Source: Engelhardtia mirabilis (GTDB lineage: Bacteria > Planctomycetota > UBA1135 > GCA-002686595). Taken from it: a DNA stretch of 64,000 bases. This document shows, piece by piece, positions 9,199-19,205 of the stretch. The notes beneath the pieces were generated by a model that was given only the letters and a program-made list of their open reading frames with translations, was not told the DNA's origin and searched no databases. The translations under genes were made by a program, and so were the position numbers. The stretch lies in NCBI GenBank assembly GCA_007751255.1, contig CP036296.1:5022001-5086000 (forward strand), written 5' to 3'. Position 1 is the stretch's first letter, and each line of letters opens with the position of its first letter.

Positions 9199-11883
9199 AT
9201 GCTCACACCGTTCCTGCTCTCGTCCCTGTCTCTCGTCGCCCCGATCCAGACCACGCCCTGGGCGCTCACCGACTACGTCCTGCCCGACAACGGGCACGAG
9301 TTCGCTCGCTTCGGTACCGCCGTCGCCGTCCACGGCAACCTGGCCGTCGTCGGCGCCGAGAACCAATCGCAGCTGCCGGTCGACAATACCGTGGCCGGCG
9401 CCGCCTACCTCTTCGAGCGGCAGCTCGACGGCGGCTGGCTGCAGTTGGCGGAGCTGTGGCCCGAGGACCTGCAGAACACCCCCGCGTTCGGCTCGGCCCT
9501 GGCCCTGGAGGGCGGCATCCTGGCCGTCGGCGTACCGGGCGACGACTCCGCGTGCCCGGGACAACTGGGCTGCATCTCCGGCGCCGTCACGATCTTCGAG
9601 CAGACGCCTTCGAGCGAGTGGAACCGCCTTCCGCTGATCGTGCCCGCCGACACGATGAAGCTCGCCCGCTTCGGCGCCGCCTTGTCCCTCTCGGGACCCT
9701 GGCTGGCCGTGGGTGCGCCCGGTGACGGGAACACGGGCGGCGCCGGCGGCGGCGGGAACGGACCGGGCGCCGTGTACCTCTTCGAGCGCACCGCCGCGGG
9801 TCAGTGGATCGAGCGGCAGAAGCTCGCCCCCGCCGACCTGCTGGAGGACGATCGCTTCGGCAACAGCGTGTCGATCCAGGGGGACCGGCTCGTGGTGGGC
9901 GCGCCGCCGAAGTCCTTCACCGGTCGCGCCGGGAGCGTGTACACCTTCGAGCTCCAGGGCGGTCAGTGGAGCTCGACCGGCCGCCTGTTCGCGCCGCTCG
10001 CCGCGGGCGCGGACGAGCTGGGCTTCAGCGTCGCCCTCGACGGCGACGTGGTCGCCGCCGGCGCGCGCCTGACGACGAACGTCGAGGTCTTCGAGCGGAC
10101 CGGCGGCGGGGCCTGGGCCCCGGTCCAGACCCTCGACGGCGCCATCGGCGAGTTCGGCTACGCGGTCGCTCTCGACGGGGACGTGCTCGTCGTGGGCGCG
10201 CCGTCCGACCTGTCCGCGTCGATCCAGGTCCATCGCCGCGACGCCCAGGGCAACTTCGTCCTGGAGCAGTCGATGGACGCCTCCGGCGCCGGCGTGGTCG
10301 CCCAGCTCGGACGCGCGATCGCGATCGAGGGGGGCCTGATCCTGGCCGGGGCGCCCGGCGACACCGTCGGCGGGGCCGAGCCCTCGATGGGCTCCGCCAC
10401 CTCCTGGGAGCTGGACTTCGTGGTGCCCGAGCCCTCCTGCGACGGAATCCTGGAGCTCTTCGACCCCCAGATCGCGCCGGGCCTCGCCACGGCGCTGGGC
10501 CAGTCGATCGACGCCTGGTCCGACGACCTCGTGGCCCTGGGCAGTGCCCAGCACCAGGTCGACGTCCTCGAGCGCCAAGGCTCCCGACTCGCCCTGGCTG
10601 CGACCCTCACGATTCCCGGCGCGCCCCTCGGCGACGCCTTCGCCTGGAGCGTGGCCGCCTCCCCCACCACCGTCGCGGTGACGGCCTCCGGCGACGACGA
10701 GGCCGGTCCGAACGCCGGCGCGGTCTACGTCTTCGAGAAGCCCGCGGGCCAGTGGCTGCAGACCCAGAAGCTGTTCGGCGCGGGCCCCCTGGGCGACGAG
10801 GGCTTCGGCACGTCGGTGGCCACCGACGGAGCGACCCTGCTCGTCGGCGCCCAGAACGCCGGAGTCGGCGGCGCGGCCTTCGTCTTCGAGCGCGACGCCA
10901 CCGGCTGGGTCCAGGTGGCCGTGCTGTCGCCGCCCGACGTCGGCAGCGGCGACCGCTTCGGCTACCGGGTGGAAGTCCTCGGGGACCGTGCGGCGGTGGC
11001 CGGCATCCGCAACGACTCGATCACCTTCGACTCCGGCGCCGTCTGGACCTTCCGCCGCGGAACGGACGGCCAGTGGATTAACGACCAGAAGCTGATCCCG
11101 CCCCCCGGCGGCGACGGCGCCTGGTTCGGCAGCGACCTGGCCCTCGACGGCTCGCGGCTGCTGATCGGCGCGCGCCTCTTCGACCTGCCCGCCACCAACG
11201 CCGGCGCCGCCTTCCTCTACGCGCTCGACCCCGTCGGCGGTTGGGAGCTCGAGGCCACCCTCGAGCCCCTGGACCCGGAGGCCGAGGCCCTGTTCGGCGC
11301 GGCCGTGGACCTGCGCGGGGACAGCGCCCTGGTGGGCGCGCCCCAGAACGACGCCCTGGGCCACGACACCGGCGCGGCCTACCTCTTCCACCGGGTCGGC
11401 GGGCAATGGGTGCAGACCGAGAAGCTGCACCGCACCGGCGCCGCCATGAACGAGAACCTCGGCGCCGCCGTCGGCCTGACCGAGGAGCTGGCGTTGGTCG
11501 GCGCGTCGGCCAGCGGCCACGACGGGACCATGGCCGTCTTCGTCGACGGGGGCCCGACCCCCGCGCCACGCTTGAGCCTCGACCCCGCGCAGGTGGCCGT
11601 GGGCCAGGCGTTCGCCTGGACCGTGTGTCGCGGCGAGCCGGGTAACCCGGTGCTGCTCATGCTGACCGCGGTGGAGACCCTGCCGATCTTCGAGCCCGTG
11701 GGCGTCGTGGGCGACGAGCTGGCGCTGCAGGCGCTGGTGGGCGTCTTCGACGACCTCGGCGAATGGCGTGTGCCGGCCACGGCGCCGGCGATCCCGCCCT
11801 TCACCCTCCGGTTCGAGGCCTGGGCCCTGGGCTTCGACGCCTCCGTCGTGTCCAGCCCGCCGGCCACGCTCGCGGTGCAATAG
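9199..11883 (+). CDS. Large secreted FG-GAP beta-propeller protein
   Basis: 894 residues from the ATG at 9199, where a short signal peptide begins (MLTPFLLSSLSLVAPIQT); upstream codons in frame look non-coding. The body is a regular array of about 13 repeats of the pattern (R/A)FG-x-A/S-V-A-L-x-G-D-x-L-V-V-G-A followed by G-A-V-Y-x-F-E/R, e.g. RFGNSVSIQGDRLVVGAPP and EGFGTSVATDGATLLVGA. This is the FG-GAP/integrin-like propeller type common in large exported proteins. After residue ~785 a ~110-residue beta-rich C-terminal module follows (LSLDPAQVAVGQAFAWTV), similar in style to those of other exported proteins here. A binding or surface role is inferred. Confidence 0.82.
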   Translation: MLTPFLLSSLSLVAPIQTTPWALTDYVLPDNGHEFARFGTAVAVHGNLAVVGAENQSQLPVDNTVAGAAYLFERQLDGGWLQLAELWPEDLQNTPAFGSALALEGGILAVGVPGDDSACPGQLGCISGAVTIFEQTPSSEWNRLPLIVPADTMKLARFGAALSLSGPWLAVGAPGDGNTGGAGGGGNGPGAVYLFERTAAGQWIERQKLAPADLLEDDRFGNSVSIQGDRLVVGAPPKSFTGRAGSVYTFELQGGQWSSTGRLFAPLAAGADELGFSVALDGDVVAAGARLTTNVEVFERTGGGAWAPVQTLDGAIGEFGYAVALDGDVLVVGAPSDLSASIQVHRRDAQGNFVLEQSMDASGAGVVAQLGRAIAIEGGLILAGAPGDTVGGAEPSMGSATSWELDFVVPEPSCDGILELFDPQIAPGLATALGQSIDAWSDDLVALGSAQHQVDVLERQGSRLALAATLTIPGAPLGDAFAWSVAASPTTVAVTASGDDEAGPNAGAVYVFEKPAGQWLQTQKLFGAGPLGDEGFGTSVATDGATLLVGAQNAGVGGAAFVFERDATGWVQVAVLSPPDVGSGDRFGYRVEVLGDRAAVAGIRNDSITFDSGAVWTFRRGTDGQWINDQKLIPPPGGDGAWFGSDLALDGSRLLIGARLFDLPATNAGAAFLYALDPVGGWELEATLEPLDPEAEALFGAAVDLRGDSALVGAPQNDALGHDTGAAYLFHRVGGQWVQTEKLHRTGAAMNENLGAAVGLTEELALVGASASGHDGTMAVFVDGGPTPAPRLSLDPAQVAVGQAFAWTVCRGEPGNPVLLMLTAVETLPIFEPVGVVGDELALQALVGVFDDLGEWRVPATAPAIPPFTLRFEAWALGFDASVVSSPPATLAVQ

Positions 11884-11924
11884 CGCGCGGTCCGTCGGGG
11901 GGCGGCCCGGGCCGAACCGCGCGC
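11883..11924 (+). terminator. Hairpin overlapping the stop of the FG-GAP gene
   Basis: A perfect 9-bp inverted repeat (GCGCGCGGT / ACCGCGCGC) begins at the last base of the TAG stop. The 24-base loop contains a further palindrome (CGGCCCGGGCCG). There is no T-run, but stability and position fit a terminator isolating the following nuclease operon. Confidence 0.45.
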
Positions 11925-12015
11925 CGCCGCGCCAGCGCGAGCGCCGGGGCTCGACCTCCCTCCGGACCGGGACGGGCTGTGGGGAGCGGGCGCGCGGCGG
12001 CGTAGGATCGGCGCT

Positions 12016-15000
12016 GTGGAAGGTGAGCCCCAAAGCGTCCCCGGTCCCCGTCCCTGGCGCGTCGATGGACCTCGGGCTAGTCGCGACCTGGCGATCGCGC
12101 TGGCGCGGCGGCACGCGGCGACGGTGCGTGCGGATCCGCGGGAGCTGGCGCATCCCCTGCGGCTGGTGGTCGCGAGCAGCGCGGCGCGACAACACCTCGC
12201 GGCGGACCTCACCGCGGCCCTGGGTCACTCCATCGCGGGCCTGTCGATCACGAGCCTCGAGGGCCTGGCCCTCGAGTGCCTCGAGCGGGGCGGCGTGCGC
12301 GCGCCGCGGGGTGAGCGCCTGGCAGGCCTGCTCGTGGAGCGGGCCGCCGCGGACGAACGGGAGCTGAAGCGTCCCCTGGGTGACCTCGAGGGCGGCCTGG
12401 CGGCGGCTCGCCGCAGCGTGGCCGACCTCCTGGCCGCCGGCTTCCATCCGGACCACGCGGACTCCCTGGCCGAGCGCCTCGACGACGAGGAGCGCCCGGC
12501 CGGCAGCCGCGCCGAGCGCGCGCGGGCAAAGGCCCTGGTGCGCGTGGCGCGCGCGGTCGAGTCGCAGCGCGAGGCCCTGGCCTCTGGCGGGCGTCCGGCG
12601 CTCCTGGCCACGGCCGCGGCCACGGTGCGCCGCGGGCTGGTGGGCGGACTGGACCGCACGGTCGTCCTGGCCCTCTCCGACGAGCGCGGCGTGGCCTTGG
12701 ACCTGGTCGAGGCCCTGGCTTCGCGCGGGGCCACGGTGGTGGTCGAGGAGCCGCTGCTGCCCGGTGAAGAGCAAGTGCTCCCGGGCCCCGAGCGCGAACG
12801 CTTCGGCCCGCCGATCGCTCCGCCCGCGGAGCTGGGCGACGAGCTGCAGCTCACGCCGGCCACATTCGAGTACGCCGTGGCCTGCGACGCCGACGCCGAG
12901 GCGCGCTTCGCCGCCGACCGTGCGCGGCGCGCGATCGCCGCGGGCGTCGCCCCCGAGCGCATCGCGATCGTCGCCCGTGACCAGCGCCAGCGCGGCGCGC
13001 TCCTGCGCGCCCAGCTCGACCGCGCCGGGGTGCCCTGGACCCTGGAGCCCGGCGCCGCGCCCATCGACCCGGGCCTGCACGCCCTGCGCGCCCTCTTGAC
13101 CCTCGCGGTCGAGGACGGGCGCGCGCCCCTCTCGCGACTGGTCGACGCCATCGATTCCGCGACGTTTCTCGAGCGCGGCGGCTTCGACGTCGGGCCCGAG
13201 CCCCTGGCCGACCTGCGCGCGGGCTTCGCCACCCTCGGGCTCGGTCGCCTCGCCGACCTGGCGGCCCTCGACGTGGACGCGCGCCTGCGCTCCGCCGACG
13301 GCCTGTCCCTGCCGGTGCGCCGCGGGCTCGAGAGCGACGCGGACGACGACGCGTCGCCCGGCGCCCACGCCCCGCGCCGACGGTTGGCCAAGGGCCTCTT
13401 GCAAGCCGCCGCGGACCTCGGTCGCGAGCTGCTCGAGTGCTTGGCCGGCGCGGAACAGGACCTGGTGTCGGTCCACGCCGCGCGCCTGGCCGAGGCCTGC
13501 GACCTCTTGGGCTGGGACGCGAGCGGCGCGCCCAGGCGGGTGCTGTCGGAGATCTGCGCGGGGCTCGCGCGCGAGCTGCCCGCCGACCTGGCCCTGACGC
13601 GCGGCGAGTGGTTCGAGCTCGTCGCGTCCGCCCTCGAGTCCCGCGGCCGCGCCCAACTGCCGGGCGCCGGTGGCGGCGTGCAACTGCTCTCCGCACCCAA
13701 CGCCCGGGGCCTGGCCTTCGAGCTGACGATCCTGGTGGGCGTGGAGCGCGACGCGTTCCCGCGCACGCCCCGCGAGGACCCGTTGCTCCCCGACCGAGTG
13801 CGCGACCGGCTGCGCGAGGTCTTGCCGGACCTGTCCACCGCCCGCGCGCGCCAAGCCGGGGAGGCGCGCCTGTTCGCCTCACTGCTCGCTTCGGCGCCGA
13901 CGGTGGTCATCAGCCGCGCGGAGGTTGACGAGACGGGCGCCAACCGCGCGCCGTCGCCCCTCTTGGCGCGCATGGGTGGGGCGCTGCCGGAGCCGGTGGA
14001 CGTGCGACCCGTACACTCCGCGAGAGGCGCCGACGACGCGCCGCGCTCGGGCCTCGACCACCTGATCCGCGCCAGCCTGGCCGGGGACCGCGAGGCCTTC
14101 GCGCCCCTGGCCGCCCTGGCCCTGGCCGAGCTGGACGGCTTGGCGGAGGCGAGCGAACCCCAGCTCGCGGTGGCCGCGGCGCGCGCGGCGGTGCTCGGCG
14201 AGGTCGACCGCCCGGCCGCCGGGCCCGAGGGCGAGCGCCTGTCGCCCTGGCTCGGCGCCGTGGGTGCGGCGCGGGCCAACGACCCGCGCGGCGCGCGCCT
14301 GTTCGCGACGCTTCTCGAGGACGTGGCCGGCTGCGGTTGGCAGGCCTTCCTGCGGCGGATGCTGCGCCTGGAGCCCGTGGGCGATCCGCTCGAGGCCCTG
14401 CCGAGCATCGACACGCGGCTGGTCGGGATCCTGGTCCACGACGTGCTCGAGGCCTGGGTCAATCGCGCGCGCTCGGATGCTGCACCGCGGACCTTGGACG
14501 AAGCGCGCGAGGCCGGAGCGGTGCAGGTCCCGCGCCCGGGCGACGCGGAGCTCGAGGCGCTGCTCGTCGAGCGCGCCCAGCGCGTGGCGCGCGACGAGGG
14601 CCTGGCCCACCCCGGATTGGTGCGCGTGTTGATCGAGCAGGCGCGGCCGATGCTCAGCATCGCGCGCGAGCTCGAATGGCGCGACGGCGCGCCCCTTTCG
14701 ACCCTGGGCGCCGAGCTCGAGGGCGAGCTGACCCTGGCCGACTCCGAGGGCGCGGAGCGTCCGATCGCCTTCCGGGCCGACCGGGTGGATCTCGTTGGCG
14801 ACGGCTCCCTGCGCCTGACCGACTACAAGAGCGGCGCGCCCTTCTCGCGCGACAAGACCGACAAGACGCGCAACAAGAAGCTCATGGCCGCGGTGGCGCA
14901 GGGCCAGCGCCTGCAGGCCGCGGCCTATGCGCTCGGCACCGGTGGCGAGGGCCGCTACCTGTTCCTGCGCGCGCCCGCGGACGCCTTCCCGGACGACGCG

Positions 15001-15444
15001 CGCGAGCTGCGCCTCGCGGCCGGCGACGCAGGCCTCGAGGCGGCCTTCCACGGCGCTGGCGCGGCGGTGCTCGACGCCCTGCGCGAGGGCGCCCTGCCCC
15101 CGAGGCTGGTGGACGAGCGGGGCGACGAGCCGGCGCGGTGTAGCTACTGCGAGGTGGCCGAGGCCTGCGTGCGCGGCGACTCGGGCGCGCGGGGTCGCAT
15201 CAGTGCATTCGTCGAGCGCCTGCGCGGCGCCGGGCCGCCGGAGGACATGACGACCCTCGAGGCCACCTGGTTCGCCCTGTGGGAGCTCGCCTCCGCCAAG
15301 GCACCGGAAGCCGCCCCGTCGGCCCAAGAGGATGGGTCGAAGGACGCGGGCAGCGCTCCCGAGCTCGAGGCCGCCGCGAAGCGGAAGTCCGCCAAGAAGA
15401 AGGCCGCGAAGAAGCCCTCCGAACCCACGGAGGACGGCCAGTGA
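12016..15444 (+). CDS. addB: AddB-like ATP-dependent nuclease subunit (PD-(D/E)XK nuclease)
   Basis: 1142 residues. The C-terminal ~280 residues are a RecB-family nuclease: CGWQAFLRRMLRLEPVGDP carries the first Fe-S cysteine, RVDLV then TDYKSG gives the D-x-K catalytic core, and CSYCEVAEAC supplies the last three cysteines, so the AddB-type 4Fe-4S set appears complete. The N-terminal helicase-like part is degenerate: at the Walker A position there is LVVASSAARQHLA, without GKT, so ATP hydrolysis by this subunit is unlikely. The extreme C-terminus is lysine-rich (KRKSAKKKAAKK), possibly for DNA contact. It overlaps the AddA-like gene by 4 bases (GTGA), indicating translational coupling. Together they should process double-strand breaks for RecA loading. 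The GTG start is approximate. Confidence 0.85.
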   Translation: MEGEPQSVPGPRPWRVDGPRASRDLAIALARRHAATVRADPRELAHPLRLVVASSAARQHLAADLTAALGHSIAGLSITSLEGLALECLERGGVRAPRGERLAGLLVERAAADERELKRPLGDLEGGLAAARRSVADLLAAGFHPDHADSLAERLDDEERPAGSRAERARAKALVRVARAVESQREALASGGRPALLATAAATVRRGLVGGLDRTVVLALSDERGVALDLVEALASRGATVVVEEPLLPGEEQVLPGPERERFGPPIAPPAELGDELQLTPATFEYAVACDADAEARFAADRARRAIAAGVAPERIAIVARDQRQRGALLRAQLDRAGVPWTLEPGAAPIDPGLHALRALLTLAVEDGRAPLSRLVDAIDSATFLERGGFDVGPEPLADLRAGFATLGLGRLADLAALDVDARLRSADGLSLPVRRGLESDADDDASPGAHAPRRRLAKGLLQAAADLGRELLECLAGAEQDLVSVHAARLAEACDLLGWDASGAPRRVLSEICAGLARELPADLALTRGEWFELVASALESRGRAQLPGAGGGVQLLSAPNARGLAFELTILVGVERDAFPRTPREDPLLPDRVRDRLREVLPDLSTARARQAGEARLFASLLASAPTVVISRAEVDETGANRAPSPLLARMGGALPEPVDVRPVHSARGADDAPRSGLDHLIRASLAGDREAFAPLAALALAELDGLAEASEPQLAVAAARAAVLGEVDRPAAGPEGERLSPWLGAVGAARANDPRGARLFATLLEDVAGCGWQAFLRRMLRLEPVGDPLEALPSIDTRLVGILVHDVLEAWVNRARSDAAPRTLDEAREAGAVQVPRPGDAELEALLVERAQRVARDEGLAHPGLVRVLIEQARPMLSIARELEWRDGAPLSTLGAELEGELTLADSEGAERPIAFRADRVDLVGDGSLRLTDYKSGAPFSRDKTDKTRNKKLMAAVAQGQRLQAAAYALGTGGEGRYLFLRAPADAFPDDARELRLAAGDAGLEAAFHGAGAAVLDALREGALPPRLVDERGDEPARCSYCEVAEACVRGDSGARGRISAFVERLRGAGPPEDMTTLEATWFALWELASAKAPEAAPSAQEDGSKDAGSAPELEAAAKRKSAKKKAAKKPSEPTEDGQ

Positions 15445-18400
15445 AGCTCGACCGCGACAGCCTGCGCGCCGCCGACGCCGCGGCGCGGGTCCACGCCACG
15501 ACCCAGTTCGACAGCCCGATCGTGCTGCAAGCGGGCGCCGGCACCGGCAAGACGGCGACCCTCGTGGCGCGCATCGTGGCCTGGGTCACCGGTCCCGGTT
15601 GGGACTGCGCGCGCGAGCTGCTGGGCGAGGTGGCCGACGCGGGCCAACTGGCGCGCCGCACCCTCTCGGGCGTGGTCGCGATCACCTTCACCGAGGCCGC
15701 GGCCTCCGAGATGAGCGAGCGCGTCGGCGGTGCCCTGGCCCAACTCGCGGCGGGCGAGCGCCTGCCGATCGGCCTGCACCGCGAAGCGCTGATCGCGGGT
15801 GACGACGAGCTGCGCGCCCGCGCGGCCGCCCTGCGCGGGGCCATGGAGCAGCTGGCCGTCAGCACCATCCACGCCTTCTGCGGTCGTCTGATCGCGGCCC
15901 ACCCCTTCGAGCTCGGCCGGCACCCGGAGGTGGCCGTGGACGCCGAGGGCGACGCGCTCGAGGCCGTGTCGCGCGAGGTGGTCGAGGACGAGCTGGCCCG
16001 CGCCTACGGGGATCCGGGCGACGAGGCCTGGCTGCGTTTGGCGCGCGAGGGGCACGGTCCGGCGGAGATCGCCGAGACCCTGTTCGAGCTGCTCCAGGCC
16101 GGGGCGCGGCCCCACCACTTCGAGCTCGATCCCCTGGGCGAGCGGCCGGTGCGCGCCCTGGCGGAGCGGGCGAGCGCGGCCCTGCGCGCCCTGCACGAGC
16201 TCTTGGGGCCCAAGGTCGGTGACCTGGGGCGCGCCAAGAAGACCATCGAGCTGGCCCAGGCCCTGTCGGCGGCCCTCGGACACTTCGACCAGGGTCCGCT
16301 GGAGCTGGCCGCGGTGCTGCACTGCGTCGACGCGGAGCTGCTCGAGGGCAGCTTCGACGCGAAGTTGACCGAGTTCGCCAAGGGCTCGCTCGGCAAGGCC
16401 GAGACCGACGCCCTGGGGGACGACAGCGCCGAGCTCGCCGCGGCGGCGCGCGACGTCCAGGCCCTCCTGCGCCACCTGCGCAAGCTCGACCCGGAGCTGC
16501 TGGATGCAGGGCGCGCCGTGATCGCGCCGCTGCTGACCGACGCCCGCGAACGCCTGCGCCGGCGCGGCGTGGCCAGCTTCGACGACCTGCTCGCCGACGC
16601 GGCGGACCTGCTCCGCAACGACGCCGCCGCCCTGGAACGCGAGCGCCGGCGCATCGACCAGCTCCTGGTGGACGAGTTCCAGGACACCGACGAGCGCCAG
16701 TGCGACATCGTGCGCTGGCTGGCCCTGCGCGGACCGCGCGCCGACCGGCCGGGGCTGTTCGTGGTCGGCGACCCCAAGCAGTCGATCTACGGCTGGCGTC
16801 GGGCGGACCTGGCGGCCTTCGAGCGCTTCGTGGCCGACGTGGAGGCCGAGGGCGGCTCGGTGGAGCAGCTGGTGGTGAACTACCGCTCCAGCGAGGCGGT
16901 GCTCGACGAGGTCGGGCGCGCCATGGAGTGGGTCATGCTGCCCGAGCCCGGGATCCAGGCGCACTACGAGCCCCTGGTGGTGCCGGCCTCCGGCGCCGAC
17001 CCCAAGACCGCGCCGCCCGAGGGCGAGCCGGCCCTCGAGTACCGCCTGTACGGCGAGCTGGACACCGAAGGCAGCGCCGCCAAGCTCGGCAAGCTCAGCC
17101 GCACCCTGGCCACCCGCCGCGACGCCGAGGCGGTGGCCGAGGACATCGCGGGGCTGCACGCAGCGGGCCGCATCGCCTGGGGCGACTGCGCGATCCTGAT
17201 GCGATCGACCGGCGACCTGGACCAGTACCTGGACGCCCTCAAACGTCGCGGCGTGCCCTACTCGGTGGCGCGCGACAAGAGCTACTACCGGCGGCGAGAG
17301 GTGATCGACGCGGCGGCGCTGCTGCGCGCGATCGCGGACCCCGGCGACCTGCTGGCGCTCGTGACCTGGCTGCGCTCGCCGGCGGTCGGTGTGCCCGACG
17401 GGGCGCTGCTACCCCTGTGGCGCGCGGGCCTGCCGGCGCACGCGGTTGCGCTCGACCGCCCGGGTGGCGCGGCCCTGGCCGGGCTCGAGGCCGCGGTGGA
17501 GCGCGCTCGGGCCGAATTGCCCGCGGGGCTGCCGGGGCTCGAGCACATCGACGGTTGGCACCACGCGGCCATCGACGGCCTGCGCGCACTCGGCGAGCTG
17601 CGCCAGAGCCTGCGCACCGATCCCGCCGAGCTCTTCGTCGACCGCCTGCGGCGGCGCACCCTGGTCGAGGGCACCGAGGCCGCGCGCTTCCTGGGCGCCT
17701 ACCGCGTCGCGAACCTCGAACGCTTCTTCGCGCGCCTGGTGACGGCCCTCGAGGACGCCGCCGGGGACCAGACCCGCGTGGCCCGCGCCCTGCGCCGCGC
17801 CGTGGCCGAGTCGCGCGAGAGCGAGGAGGGCCGCCCGCGCGAGGCCGGCGAGGACGCGGTGCAGGTCATGACGATCCACCGCTCCAAGGGCCTCGAGTTC
17901 CGCTGCGTGTACCTGGCCCAGCTCCACAAGGAGAGCGCCGGCAACCGCCTGCCGCCGGTGGAGCTCGAGGGCTACCACGCGCCGTCCGGCGAGGAGCACA
18001 CCGCCTACGTGCTGTTCGGCGCCCCGAGCCTGGATCGCGACCTGCTCGTGGCCCGCCGCGAGCGCACCGAAGCCGCCGAGCGCGTGCGCACCCTGTACGT
18101 CGCCATGACCCGCGCCTCCGCGCGGCTGGTGTGCGGCAGCGGCTGGGTCGACGAGCGCTTCGCGGGCGGGAACGGTCCGCAGTTCGCGAAGAGCCACGCG
18201 GAGCTGCTCGATGCCCGGGAGGGCGTGCCCACCGACCTGGGGGCGCTGCTCGCACAGCTGGCGGGCGAGGACCCGGCGGAGGCCTTCGTGGACGACGCCC
18301 ACGGGGCGCGCTTCCGCCTGGTGGCGCCGGACGACGGGGCCACGGCCGCCGGGCGCGAGGAGGTCCGGCCGACGGACCTGGCCCGCGCCGCCCGCGACGT

Positions 18401-19121
18401 GGCGACCTTGGTCGCCGCCCGCGCAGCGGCCCGCGAGCGCGCCGCGCGACCCCTGGTGGCACCCGCCTCCGCGGACGCCCACCACCTGCTCGAGCGCGCC
18501 TTCGCCGAATCGCGCTTGAGTTCGGAGGACAACCGGACAGCCGCGCCCGCCGACGCGACCAGCCTCGGTTCCCAGGCTGCCATGTGGATCGGCTCCGCCG
18601 TACACGGCGCCCTGGAAGCCTTGGACCTGGAAGCGGACCTCGGCCCCCAGCTCGACGCCGCAGAAGCCCAGGCCCTCGAACAGCTCGCGGTGACCTTCAG
18701 CGGCGAGACCCGCGACGCCGGGCTGGACCGCGCGCGCGCGCTGTTCGAAGCCCTGCGCACGGGCCCGCTACCGACGCGCCTGGTCGAGCTGCGCGAGGGC
18801 CTCCTCGCCCGCGAGCTGCCCGTCCTGCTGCCCCCCGCCCCCGAAGAATTCGCGCCGACGGATCCCCTCGGGGCCTGGAGCGGCGCCATCGACCTCGTCT
18901 ACCGCGACCCCGGCACGGACGAGGTCGTCGTGGTCGACTTCAAGACCGACGCCGTCGAATCGAAGGCCGCGAGAGTCGAGCGCGAGACCGTCTACGCCCC
19001 CCAACTCGCCCGCTACGCCCGCGCCGTGCAAGAAGCCCTGGACCTGCCCCGCCGCCCGAGGTGCGAGCTGTGGTGGATCGCGACGGGCGAGATCTCGACC
19101 GTGCTCGATCCGATCGGTTGA
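15441..19121 (+). CDS. addA: AddA-like UvrD/RecB-type helicase-nuclease
   Basis: 1226 residues from the GTG at 15441. This start is fixed by a GGAGGA sequence seven bases upstream and by overlap with the stop of the AddB-like gene. Helicase motifs are all visible: Walker A AGAGTGKTATL (residues 31-41), TFTEAAASEM (Ia), STIHAFCGRL, LLVDEFQDTDERQ (II), VVGDPKQSIYGWRRAD (III), VMTIHRSKGLEF (V) and LYVAMTRASARL (VI). The C-terminal ~280 residues end in a RecB-family nuclease with VVDFKTDAV and YAPQLARYARAVQ, so this subunit should also cut DNA. The size matches AddA (about 1200). The complex is expected to unwind and resect double-strand breaks in the cytoplasm. Confidence 0.92.
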   Translation: MKLDRDSLRAADAAARVHATTQFDSPIVLQAGAGTGKTATLVARIVAWVTGPGWDCARELLGEVADAGQLARRTLSGVVAITFTEAAASEMSERVGGALAQLAAGERLPIGLHREALIAGDDELRARAAALRGAMEQLAVSTIHAFCGRLIAAHPFELGRHPEVAVDAEGDALEAVSREVVEDELARAYGDPGDEAWLRLAREGHGPAEIAETLFELLQAGARPHHFELDPLGERPVRALAERASAALRALHELLGPKVGDLGRAKKTIELAQALSAALGHFDQGPLELAAVLHCVDAELLEGSFDAKLTEFAKGSLGKAETDALGDDSAELAAAARDVQALLRHLRKLDPELLDAGRAVIAPLLTDARERLRRRGVASFDDLLADAADLLRNDAAALERERRRIDQLLVDEFQDTDERQCDIVRWLALRGPRADRPGLFVVGDPKQSIYGWRRADLAAFERFVADVEAEGGSVEQLVVNYRSSEAVLDEVGRAMEWVMLPEPGIQAHYEPLVVPASGADPKTAPPEGEPALEYRLYGELDTEGSAAKLGKLSRTLATRRDAEAVAEDIAGLHAAGRIAWGDCAILMRSTGDLDQYLDALKRRGVPYSVARDKSYYRRREVIDAAALLRAIADPGDLLALVTWLRSPAVGVPDGALLPLWRAGLPAHAVALDRPGGAALAGLEAAVERARAELPAGLPGLEHIDGWHHAAIDGLRALGELRQSLRTDPAELFVDRLRRRTLVEGTEAARFLGAYRVANLERFFARLVTALEDAAGDQTRVARALRRAVAESRESEEGRPREAGEDAVQVMTIHRSKGLEFRCVYLAQLHKESAGNRLPPVELEGYHAPSGEEHTAYVLFGAPSLDRDLLVARRERTEAAERVRTLYVAMTRASARLVCGSGWVDERFAGGNGPQFAKSHAELLDAREGVPTDLGALLAQLAGEDPAEAFVDDAHGARFRLVAPDDGATAAGREEVRPTDLARAARDVATLVAARAAARERAARPLVAPASADAHHLLERAFAESRLSSEDNRTAAPADATSLGSQAAMWIGSAVHGALEALDLEADLGPQLDAAEAQALEQLAVTFSGETRDAGLDRARALFEALRTGPLPTRLVELREGLLARELPVLLPPAPEEFAPTDPLGAWSGAIDLVYRDPGTDEVVVVDFKTDAVESKAARVERETVYAPQLARYARAVQEALDLPRRPRCELWWIATGEISTVLDPIG

Positions 19122-19205
19122 GGGGGGAGATCACCCGAGACGGTTGGGCGCTCAGGCGTACGCCACCCCTGTGATGGCGTCGACAACGACCGGGGCTGCG
19201 GACCT

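Noticed and set aside
9178..13854. A 1558-codon open frame on the minus strand across the FG-GAP and AddB-like genes
   Set aside because: It is antisense to two well-supported genes and its composition (Gly/Arg/Ala/Val-rich without domains) is what very high GC content produces by chance.
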